The translations under genes were made by a program, and so were the position numbers. Below, in pieces: positions 29,039 through 36,833 of a stretch of 64,000 bases of DNA. The notes beneath the pieces were generated by a model that worked only from the letters and a program-made list of their open reading frames with translations, ran no database searches and was not told the origin of the DNA. The stretch is from contig RQSC01000027.1 of the NCBI GenBank assembly GCA_013416795.1, positions 383,888 to 447,887 on the forward strand, in the 5' to 3' direction. Within the stretch, counting starts at the first letter, position 1; each line of letters opens with the position of its first letter. Source of the stretch: Prasinococcaceae sp. CCMP 1430. Its lineage: Eukaryota > Prasinodermophyta > Palmophyllophyceae > Prasinococcales > Prasinococcaceae.

Positions 29039-29553
29039 GTCAGTGCCGTTCGCCACGCACTGCTCGACGAGCGCAGCGCCGTGTTCCGCGTACGGGCCAA
29101 TGGTTGTCGCAACGACGGACGTCTGTGAGCACAGCGCGGCCAGCGAGTCGTCATCGTGCGAGTCCGCCACGAGCACGCCCACATCCTCGCCATCATCGCC
29201 GAGCGACGCTCGCACCGCCTCGAGCCGCTCGCGCGACCGCCCGGCGATTGCCCAGCGCAACGGCTCCCGCGGCGCCGCGCCGGAACCAACACGCGGCGCA
29301 GTCGCAGCGGCCGTCGGCGACTCGTACGTCCTCGCGAGGTACTCTGCGACGAGGCGACCCTGCGGGGATGCCCGTGCGCGCCCGCGCATCAGCCGCAGCC
29401 TGGGCCAGCGGCGGCTTCATCCCGCCCGCACGAGCAGTCGCATTGGCGGCAGCCGCGCACGGGCGCGCGCGAACCGCTGGCACGCACCGTGTAGCCGGTG
29501 GCGCCGAACACGACGACGTCGAAAGGCCGCGCAGCGGCGCCCGCCGCCGCCAT
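29039..29553 (-). pseudogene. Saccharopine-dehydrogenase-like oxidoreductase (SCCPDH) N-terminal fragment
   Basis: Exon 1 (29553-29488) encodes MAAAGAAARPFDVVVFGATGYT. After a 128-nt intron (donor GTGCGT, acceptor CCGCAG, phase 0), exon 2 from 29359 continues GRLVAEYLARTYES, LRWAIAGRSRERLEAVR, VVATTIGPYAEHGAALVEQC and ANGTD. This is the Rossmann domain of the SCCPDH family. The family sequence should continue with a YVDITGE-like strand and about 300 more residues, but the next DNA is the DUF1997 gene. A donor-like GTGTGC closes exon 2. The gene is therefore truncated, or its remaining exons lie elsewhere because of rearrangement. The exons themselves are undamaged. Confidence 0.65.
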
Positions 29554-30280
29554 GGGACCCCCCGCAGCGCGCGCCGCGCCGCGTGTGGCGCCGCAGCGCC
29601 GCCGCCGCCGGAAGCCCCCGCTGCCCGCACGCAGCGCTTTTTTCCTCGGTCGATTTCGCGCCGTTTTCCCACAGGAAAAGGAAAAGTGCTTCCAAGAANC
29701 GTTCGCGCTCGGTGCGGCCGCCGCGCTCGGCGTTGGCGCTCCCGCCGCGCTCCCCCCGCCCGCGCTCGCGCGCCTTGAGGGCGTCAACAAGCCAGAGCTG
29801 CTGCCGGACGGCCCCGTCGTTCCCGTGGTCGACGTCGCGGGTTACCTCACGCAGGGCGAGATCAAGCGCCTCACCGCGCAGGTCGAGGGAATCGAGGAGG
29901 ACCTGGGCATCAAGGTGCGCGTCCTCGCGCAGAACTACCCCGAAACGCCAGGCCTGGCCGTGCGCGACTACTGGGGCGTCGACGATGACACCATCGTGTT
30001 TGTGGCCGATCCAACCCTGGGCAACATTCTCAACTTCAACGTCGGGTCGAACGTCGACCTCGCGGTCCCGCAGTCGTTCTGGACGCGGCTCGCGGGCAAG
30101 TATGGCACGCCGTTCTACTTTGAGGAGGCGGGGCCAGAGGCGTCCATCGTGAACGCCGTGAGCGCGATCAATAGCTGTCTGCGCGAGGAGGAGGGACGCG
30201 GCAAGTGCTCCACAGTCCTGGGCGAGTTCGACGAGGAGAACGCTCCCAGGAAGAAGAAGGGACTGTTCGGCATGTTCTAG
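29552..30280 (+). CDS. Thylakoid lumen TPM-domain protein (TLP15.0-2-like)
   Basis: The mature part matches the plant thylakoid lumenal 15.0 kDa protein 2: VNKPELLPDG, VVDVAGYLTQGEIKRL, IKVRVLAQNYPETPGLAVRD, DDTIVFVADPTLGNILNF and NVGSNVDLAVPQSFW, then LAGKYGTPFYF and INSCLREEE. TPM domains (TLP18.3/Psb32) are linked to photosystem II repair. A hydrophobic segment ([23 protein letters not shown]) looks like the thylakoid transfer signal. An unknown base at 29699 sits just before it, and everything upstream may belong to another contig. The ATG at 29552 is only a provisional start. The C-terminal tail is lysine-rich. Confidence 0.85.
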   Translation: MGPPAARAAPRVAPQRRRRRKPPLPARSAFFLGRFRAVFPQEKEKCFQEXFALGAAAALGVGAPAALPPPALARLEGVNKPELLPDGPVVPVVDVAGYLTQGEIKRLTAQVEGIEEDLGIKVRVLAQNYPETPGLAVRDYWGVDDDTIVFVADPTLGNILNFNVGSNVDLAVPQSFWTRLAGKYGTPFYFEEAGPEASIVNAVSAINSCLREEEGRGKCSTVLGEFDEENAPRKKKGLFGMF

Positions 30281-30476
30281 GTCCAGGTGCCGTCGTCCAC
30301 TGCGGTCGCGGCGCCCGTCCATAGTAATATCGCCGTAGCAGCGAGCAGCGAGTGCGCACCTGGCTTCGCTGGCGAGCAACCCTTGGCCCACGGCACAGCG
30401 CAGGCACTCTGTCCGCTCAGCGCGTGGAGGCCAGAGCGGAAAGCCTTTGCTGAGCTGGTCCCCCTCCGCTCTGTTC

Positions 30477-31766
30477 ATGGGCGGGAAACGCCCGCCCGCC
30501 CCCGAGCTCACCCATTGGGGGCCCTTGCATGTGCCACACGTGCTCCCAACCCCGCCCCCCCTCCTCTCCCTTACCCATCCCCGGGGGGCGACGCGACGCG
30601 CCAGCCGCACGGCGTCCTCAGTCTCGGCGCGTGGCCATGCCGCGTGTGTGTCGACCGCGTTCTACGCAGCATTGGTCGTGCCTATCATCAAGAGCAGGGC
30701 CCTGCTGAACGTTGCCGGCGACGCTGGCGAGGGCGCCACGCTGGCGGCCGCGAGCTCAGAGCCTCCCGCAAGCGCCGCAGCGAGCATGGCGCTCGTGGGG
30801 CCTGCAGGGGCGGCGCACACGTCGGCGGGGCGGCGATGGGTGTCAAATGCTGCGGCTTTGCCGCCATCCACGGCGGCCGCTGCGAATGCGGCGCTCAGCG
30901 GCGGCGGTGCGGCGCCGCTCGTGTCGCCGGCGGTGCGCTCGTCCGCGGCGACGCCCGACGCCTTCCTGAGCGCGATGCCGCGAGGGGCGTACAGCAACGC
31001 GCGCACGGTGGGCGGCGCAGCCGACGCGGCTGTCTTCGAGTTGGACAGGCACATTGAGCGGGTGGCGGCCTCAGGCGCTCTGATGGGCCTCGAGTGGGTC
31101 ACGCCCGACGCGATGCAAGCGTTGGTGCCCCCCGCGTGCAAGGCGGCGCTTGACGAGGTAGTCCGAGCGAATGGCCACCTCGGCAACACTCGAGACGCCA
31201 AGCTCACTCTCCTGGCGGCGGAGGACGGTAAGCTCCACGTGCACGCGTCGTTGCTGCCGCCAGTTCGCAGCGGACACATCGTATGCTGCGTCGCGGGCTC
31301 GCCAAGGGAGAACGCCGCGGCGAAGGACTCGTCGTGGGCCGAAGAGCGCCAGGCACTGGAGCGCTCCATGCCGCCCTACGCCGAGGAGCTGCTGCTCACC
31401 AACGAGAGTGGGGAAGTTCTCGAGGGTGCGGGCTCTAACTTCTTTGCCGTCGCGATGGACGGTGAGGTGTGGACCGCCGACGAGGGAGTTCTGAAGGGGA
31501 GCATAAGGGACGCCGTTCTGGGCGTGTGCGCAGACGAAGGCATCGCCGTGAGGCTCTCCCCGCCGAAATTGCAGGATGCCGCGATGGGCTTGTGGGAGGG
31601 CGCACTCATCACCAGCACCAGTCGCCTGGCGATGCCCGTGGACTTCGTGGAACTAGGCGAGAGCTTCGGCTCAAAGCAGGTCGCGCTCGAGCATGGCGGG
31701 CTCGCTCACCACCTCGCCAGGGCAGTCGCTGCGCGAGTGCAGAATGAGGCCGTGGTGCTGAGGTAG
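30477..31766 (+). CDS. Class IV (fold-type IV) PLP aminotransferase-like protein, about 429 aa
   Basis: The domain begins AMPRGAYSNARTVGG and continues FELDRHIERVAASG, RDAKLTLLAAEDG, EELLLTNESGEVLEGAGSNF and VLKGSIRDAVLGVC, then WEGALITSTSRLAMP. It belongs to the branched-chain aminotransferase / aminodeoxychorismate lyase / D-amino acid transaminase superfamily. It most resembles plant class IV aminotransferase-fold proteins whose substrates are unknown. About 165 residues of alanine/serine-rich sequence precede the domain and may be a targeting region. The first ATG is at 30477, but a later start or a 5' exon is possible. Confidence 0.75.
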   Translation: MGGKRPPAPELTHWGPLHVPHVLPTPPPLLSLTHPRGATRRASRTASSVSARGHAACVSTAFYAALVVPIIKSRALLNVAGDAGEGATLAAASSEPPASAAASMALVGPAGAAHTSAGRRWVSNAAALPPSTAAAANAALSGGGAAPLVSPAVRSSAATPDAFLSAMPRGAYSNARTVGGAADAAVFELDRHIERVAASGALMGLEWVTPDAMQALVPPACKAALDEVVRANGHLGNTRDAKLTLLAAEDGKLHVHASLLPPVRSGHIVCCVAGSPRENAAAKDSSWAEERQALERSMPPYAEELLLTNESGEVLEGAGSNFFAVAMDGEVWTADEGVLKGSIRDAVLGVCADEGIAVRLSPPKLQDAAMGLWEGALITSTSRLAMPVDFVELGESFGSKQVALEHGGLAHHLARAVAARVQNEAVVLR

Positions 31767-31832
31767 GAGTGTCCTGTGTGACTACTGTACAATGGTAATA
31801 TTATTCACATGCGGCTGGCACAGCGCCGTTGC

Positions 31833-32606
31833 TCAGCTATCGCCATCGCCATCGCCATCGCCGCCATCGTCGTTCGCGGCGTCGTTGTCGTTCCCATCGT
31901 CGCTGCTTGCCTCTTCCTGGAGCTGCTCGAGCTTAGACTGGAGCGACGCGGCGCAGAACGCGCGCCACACCAGGAGAGGACACAGCGCGGCGAGCATGAA
32001 TGCGGGCAGCAGCACAAGGCCACCTTCGCGAGATGCAGCCGCGGAGCGCCACCACTCTGGCCCACTCGCTTCCTGTTTGTGGCGAGCACATGCCACCTGA
32101 CAGAGCACCTTCTCACTCGCAAGGGCCACCCTGACGCCACTGCCACCCGCGAGCAGCGCGTCCGCAATGGCGGCATGCTCATCGACGGGCAGCGCCCCGT
32201 GGCACGCGCGCAGCACGGCGTGTTCCGGCGGGGGCTCCGTGCCAGCATACCATGGCACGATGTCCTCGCGGAAGGAGGTCTTCCCCCACCAATGCCGGAC
32301 AGGCCTCTGCGCGAGTGTCAGCGGGTGCGAGCATGTTGCCCCAAGGACGTCCAGCGTGTACTGCCGGCTGGTCGTGTAGGGCACACTGAGGCCCCCCTCT
32401 TCGACCGTCAGCTCTAGGTAGTACGGTGCGGGATCCGCATGGAAGCCCGCAACGACGGAGGCGACCGCGCGACAGGCAGCGCAACCCTCAGCACCGCCAT
32501 CACCTGCCGGAGCAGCGGTGATCCACGAAAGAGCCGCCGCCGCCGCCCAGGCCGCCGCCGCGCCAAAGTACGTTCCCGCCCCTGCGTGCCATCCTCGGCT
32601 GCGCAT
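31833..32606 (-). CDS. Type I membrane protein with cysteine-rich lumenal domain (saposin/canopy-like), 257 aa
   Basis: It starts at ATG 32606. A signal-peptide-like region (YFGAAAAWAAAAALSWITAAPAG) is followed by a lumenal domain with cysteines in CAACRAV, GATCSHP, LRACHG and VLCQVACAR. This spacing recalls saposin-B-type or canopy (CNPY) proteins of the ER. A membrane helix (LVLLPAFMLAALCPLLVW, about residues 200-217) leads to an acidic cytosolic tail that ends in a run of GD repeats encoded by (ATCGCC)n. A role as ER folding factor is inference. The stop lies 66 bp from that of the aminotransferase-like gene. Confidence 0.5.
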   Translation of the reverse strand: MRSRGWHAGAGTYFGAAAAWAAAAALSWITAAPAGDGGAEGCAACRAVASVVAGFHADPAPYYLELTVEEGGLSVPYTTSRQYTLDVLGATCSHPLTLAQRPVRHWWGKTSFREDIVPWYAGTEPPPEHAVLRACHGALPVDEHAAIADALLAGGSGVRVALASEKVLCQVACARHKQEASGPEWWRSAAASREGGLVLLPAFMLAALCPLLVWRAFCAASLQSKLEQLQEEASSDDGNDNDAANDDGGDGDGDGDS

Positions 32607-32956
32607 CGCTACAGGCGTCGCGAGGCGACACCGTGGCCGCCGGCGGCGGCCACCGCCGCCGCCCGCGCTGCCGCCCGCGGTCGCTGTGGCTGGCGCACCC
32701 GCCCAGTCAGAGCACCCACTGCGCTCGAGACAGCCCCTCGGCAGCGCGCGCGCCCGGGGTTAGGGTTATGTTTAGGGTAGGGTCGGTCATATTTCGTGGC
32801 ATAGCGTGCTTGGCGCGCGCGCGTGCTTGTTTTCCGACCTTCTGTGTGCCGCAGCCACAGGGCGCGCTCGCGGCGTGGGTGGTGCGCCTGGGGGGAGGAG
32901 GGGGTAGACAGGCATCAGTGTTTGCGTGACGCGGCCGCACAGTGAGGGCGCCGAAT
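32607..32956. promoter_or_regulatory. Divergent promoter region with telomere-like TTAGGG words
   Basis: At 32757-32785 the sequence GGGGTTAGGGTTATG runs into TTTAGGGTAGGGTC. The rest is GC-rich with a CG run near 32810. No coding region is supported. Confidence 0.5.
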
Positions 32957-33775
32957 ATGGCGCCCTTGGCGCTGCAACCGAGGGCGGGGGCGTCGGCGAC
33001 CCAGTGGCTCCTGCTCGGGGCCGGGGTAGCGGTGTCGACAGCTGCGGCAGCAGGCGCGCTCTTCTCCTGGCTGACGGCGCCCAGGCAGCCGCGTTCGCTC
33101 GAGCTCGAGTACTTCGACGTTGAGGCCAAGGGCGAGCCGATAAGGCTGCTAGCGGCACACCTCGGCTTGGAGCTCAAGGACACGCGCATGCGTCGCGCGG
33201 AGTTCATGGCGAACAAGGAGGCCGGCAAGTACCCGTTTGGGCAGGTGCCGCTGCTTATCGCGTCCCTCCCCGGCGGCGAGGAGCGCATTGCTCAAACCAA
33301 CGCAATCGCGCGGTACCTTTGTAGGTTACGCGGCGCGCACCCGCACGCGGCAGAGGCTGCGGCCGAGGTCGACGCTCTCTTGGACTATGAGCACGACGCG
33401 ACCAAGGGTCTGATGATCGTGAAGTACGGCGATCGATTCGGGATTAAGCTCACTGACAGTCAGAAAGAGATCGCGCTCAAGACGTGGTACGACTCGGTCC
33501 TTCCGCTCCATCTCCAGCACCTCGAAGCGTACGTAGCCAAGTCAAGGACGGGATGGTTGGCCAACACGCCCTACCCCACCGCTGCAGACTTCGTCTGGGC
33601 CTGCCAGCTCCGCGACTTGCTCAGCCGAGCAGCCGCTCAGCGGTACGGGCAAGATTGCGGGTCGCTGAGAGCAGCGGCGCCGATGGTGTGCTCCTTTATC
33701 GAGAAGTTCTACTCGCTGCCGTCCGTTGTCGCCTACTACGGCGCCAAGAGGACCCTCGATGATGACGCCCCCTAG
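32957..33775 (+). CDS. Membrane-anchored sigma-like glutathione S-transferase, 272 aa
   Basis: It starts at ATG 32957. A hydrophobic stretch (WLLLGAGVAVSTAAAAGALF, about residues 16-35) precedes the thioredoxin-like GST N-domain: LELEYFDVEAKGEPIRLLAA with the catalytic-position tyrosine in LEYFD, FGQVPLLI with the cis-proline, and IAQTNAIARYL. The all-helical C-domain includes TGWLANTPYPTAADFVW with the N-cap motif. Sigma-class GSTs conjugate glutathione or isomerise prostaglandin-like substrates. The anchor is unusual for a soluble-type GST and suggests tethering to the ER, an envelope or mitochondria. There are no introns. Confidence 0.85.
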   Translation: MAPLALQPRAGASATQWLLLGAGVAVSTAAAAGALFSWLTAPRQPRSLELEYFDVEAKGEPIRLLAAHLGLELKDTRMRRAEFMANKEAGKYPFGQVPLLIASLPGGEERIAQTNAIARYLCRLRGAHPHAAEAAAEVDALLDYEHDATKGLMIVKYGDRFGIKLTDSQKEIALKTWYDSVLPLHLQHLEAYVAKSRTGWLANTPYPTAADFVWACQLRDLLSRAAAQRYGQDCGSLRAAAPMVCSFIEKFYSLPSVVAYYGAKRTLDDDAP

Positions 33776-34050
33776 CCGCTAACAAGCCCTGACGGACAGC
33801 CGAGTGCCGCTCGATGCCAACGAGCCGTGTGAGTGCCCACGGAGCGAGGACTGGGCGGCCGACGCGCATGTCTGGTGCGCGTGGTATTTGCAAGCTACAA
33901 GTGACGCATTGTTCACTGCAAGCTTCATATGCACGTAAGCGCTCGCCCTTCGTCCTTGCGCCGCGCTGCCTGCGCGCGCTCGCCGCACCTGCGCTGCTGG
34001 AGCGGCTCTAAAAAAATTGCTTCCTTCTCAACACCTGTCAATTTGCTGAC

Positions 34051-34497
34051 ATGGCTCTGATGAGGCACCACCTGGCCAGCCATCGGTCCGCCATGGCGGT
34101 TCACGCGAGGCCCGGGCGCCAGAGGCACGCGCGCCGCGGGGCGCGGGCGGGGCGTCGTGTGCCCCCCACCCGTCCTGCTCGCTCGATCTCTCTTGCGCGC
34201 CACCGGTGCGTGGTGTCACCGATGCCGCGCGTGCGCGGTGCGCCGCCGGCCGCGCGCTCGCGGCTGGTCGAGTGCGCCGTGTGTGGGCGCAGCGTGCATG
34301 CCGCGCTCGCGCAGGCGCATGTTAACGAATGTCTCGACGCTGCCGAGGCGGCAGGGCGGCGCGGAGGAGCACGCGTGCGTGATATACCGTCGTCAAGTCC
34401 GCAGCAGCCTGGCAGGGGGCGACTACAAGTGCATCACAAGCAGCAGCTGCTGCTGCCGTCGCTGTCACCGCCGCCGTCGCAGCAGCAGCAGCAGCAG

Positions 34498-34531
<34 letters not shown>

Positions 34532-35383
34532 TACAGGTGCAGCAGCCGAAGCAGCTGCACAAGGGGTGGGAAGAGAAGCATTGGCGAGGGCAGGATAGCT
34601 ATGGCGCAATAGCACCAAGCGCGAAGGCTGAGGGAGTTCAGAGGGCGCTCGCGCTGCGCGCGTCCACCGACGGTGGTGGTGGTGCGGCGGTTGCCGCTAA
34701 GTGGAGCAGTGCGGGGCTGCGCCGCGCGTCCGTGCGTGTCTGGCGTCACATGTTTTCTCGCGCCGAGACAGCGCGTGTCTATGCGGCGCTCTGGACATTG
34801 TCCGAGTGGGAGATCAAAACCATAACCATCCTGGGCAAGCAGTGCTCAATGCACCGCGAGCTTTGCACCTTTGGGTCGCCAGGGACGCGCTATTCGTACG
34901 GCAACGACACGCACGTGGTGCACCCTTTCACTGAAGAAATGGAGATGGTGCGAGCGCGCGTGGAGGAGTCTCTCGGAAATCGCTTCAGCTTCAACCTCTG
35001 CCTCCTCAACAAGTACAGGTCAGGCAACGACTACGGTACGCACATATGCACGCGCGCACGTCTCAATCTGCCATTCAGGCGCCCTGACACATGCATGCGC
35101 ACGAGCAGTCGGCCCACACCGTGACCACGAGCGCGAGCACGTACGGGGCACACCTATCGTGAGCGTGTCGCTTGGCGCCACGCGCGACTTTGTGCTACAG
35201 ACGAGGGCGCAGCCAGGGGCCCCAGCTGCCCCAAAGGAGAGGCGCGTGCTCGCGCTCGGCGATGGAGATGCGTGCGTGATGGACGCGGGCACGCAGGAGC
35301 ATTACAAGCACTCGATACCTCAGCGAAAAGGGGTACCCGGCTGCCGTATCAGCCTGACCTTCAGAGTCATCAAGGCGCTGTGA
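34051..35383 (+). CDS. UBZ4 zinc finger - polyglutamine - ALKBH2/3-like dioxygenase, 419 aa
   Basis: Exons 34051-35035 and 35109-35383 are joined by a 73-nt intron (donor GTACGC, acceptor GAGCAG, phase 1). The joined reading NDYVGPHRDHE supplies the HxD iron motif of AlkB. Near residues 74-97 is a Rad18-type UBZ4 finger (ECAVCGRSV with HVNECLD, CCHC). A glutamine-rich linker with Q7 and Q9 runs follows. The dioxygenase continues VSVSLGATRDFVL and ends HYKHSIPQRKG with CRISLTFR (distal H and R). ALKBH2/3 repair 1-methyladenine and 3-methylcytosine in DNA or RNA; UBZ4 would recruit it to ubiquitinated PCNA or chromatin. That link is inference. Confidence 0.85.
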
Positions 35384-35552
35384 GTAACTTATATACAGTA
35401 TCGTTATTGTACATGGCCGGCGGCGAAGGCAGCGCGCGTGTCGGCCGGCAGCGCGTGCACGAGCCGTGCGAGCTCGCTCGCGCGAGCTCGTGGAGCGGCC
35501 GTCATCCGCTAGCCTGTCATGCCATATTACAGCATTGGGGGGACCGATATGG

Positions 35553-36712
35553 TCAACTGAACCCAGCTGCGGACCGTCTGAGCAGTGCTGATCGCGCGGT
35601 GCTGCGAGTGCGCCCGCAGGTGCCCAGCCTCTGGCCCACGCGCACGCGTGTGCCCGGCGGCAGGGCGCCGCCGTCGAACGTCCAGCCGCTTGGCGCCTCG
35701 AACAACAGCACGACCGTCGAGCCCAACTCGAACGCACACACCTGCTCGCCGGCGAGCGAGCGCCGCGCCGGGCTGTACTTGCATTCGTGGCCGGGCTCGC
35801 CTGGCGCTTCAGACGCTCGGCTTGAGCACCCCCTTTCGTGGTCTGCCAGGAGCTTGATGGAGCCCACACCGAGGGCCCCAACTGCAGTCATGCTCATCCA
35901 GCCGCCCTCCCAGCTCCCTTCGAAGACCACCCTCTCGTTGGCGGCGTGCAATCCAGGCAGCCGCGCGCTGACAATCGGGTTCACCGGCAGCAGCGCGCCG
36001 CTCACGTGCCGCCGGCGCTCGAATCGGAGCGCAGCAGGCGAGTGCACGCGGTGGTAGTCGCCGGGAGCCAAATACAGCACGGCGTAGTGCAAGGGTCTGT
36101 CGGGCAAGGCTATGGCGGGCGAGCCAGCGAGCGTACGCATGCGGTGAGCCAGGGGACGGGCGAGGAGTCAGACCGCGTGTGTTGGCGATGGTCGCGCGCT
36201 GCACACCGTTGCGCTCCTTCGAGTGCGCGCCCACCTTCTTTTGGGACGGCGAGGAGCGCATGCGGGGAGTAGTTCACACCCTTGATGCGTCCGATGGCGG
36301 CGGAGGTGTCGCCGCCGTGCACCTGCCCTGACGCGAGCACCGTGCCGTCGCATGGGCTCACGACAAGCGCTCGCTCACCCCGCGCGGCGTCCGCCTCAGC
36401 GATCGGTCTTGCGTCGGAGCGCAGCTCACGACAGAAGAAGCTCGCCAGTGACTCATACGACGCAAGCGGGAGCGCCGCCTCGGATGCGTCTGCGCCAAAG
36501 GCGGTGCAATAAGCGCCGAGCACTGGCTCGCGCGCCACCGCCGGCAGCTGAGCGCGCGCGCACTGCCCCCACGCCGCCGATGCCGCTGCGAGCGGCACTC
36601 TGCGCGCCGCAGCGAAGTAGGCGTCCTCCCGCGATGGGTCGGCAAGGCAGCACGCCGCCGCGCTCGCGGCAGCTGCTGCCGTGGCCGTGGCAGCCGCCGC
36701 GCGCCGGTGCAT
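35553..36712 (-). CDS. PSD: Phosphatidylserine decarboxylase proenzyme, 344 aa
   Basis: Exons 36712-36235 and 36109-35553 are joined by a 125-nt intron (donor GTGGGC, acceptor CATAG). The splice gives LLAVPKEALPDRPLHYAVLY. The family pattern is SYESLASFFCRELR, LVVSPCDGTVL, IKGVNYS, APGDYHRVHSP, LLPVNPIV, GLHAANERV and MSMTAVGALGVGSIKL. The self-cleavage motif is LGST in FELGSTVVLLFEAP, which yields the pyruvoyl alpha subunit. The alanine-rich N-terminus with a hydrophobic stretch fits a mitochondrial, inner-membrane PSD. The enzyme makes phosphatidylethanolamine. The start at 36712 is the first ATG of the frame. Confidence 0.93.
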
Positions 36713-36833
36713 GCGCACGGCCGCAGCGCAGCGCACGCGCGCGCGCGCGCACTGTGGCGCGACCGTGGTATCGTTTTGGCACCCTACGCTGCGCGAGGGG
36801 AAATGCAGCGTTCAATTCGGAGACACAACACAA

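Noticed and set aside
28641-30152. A 503-codon plus-strand open frame
   Set aside because: It overlaps antisense the DUF1997 and SCCPDH exons and runs out of frame through the lumen protein. It is arginine/serine-rich with no domain, a typical shadow in GC-rich DNA.
32757-32785. Interstitial telomere or chromosome end
   Set aside because: TTAGGG-like words are few, imperfect and flanked by ordinary genes, so a promoter motif fits better.
34480-34545. CAG/CAA repeat as a non-coding microsatellite
   Set aside because: It is in frame within the ALKBH-type gene and encodes the polyglutamine linker.
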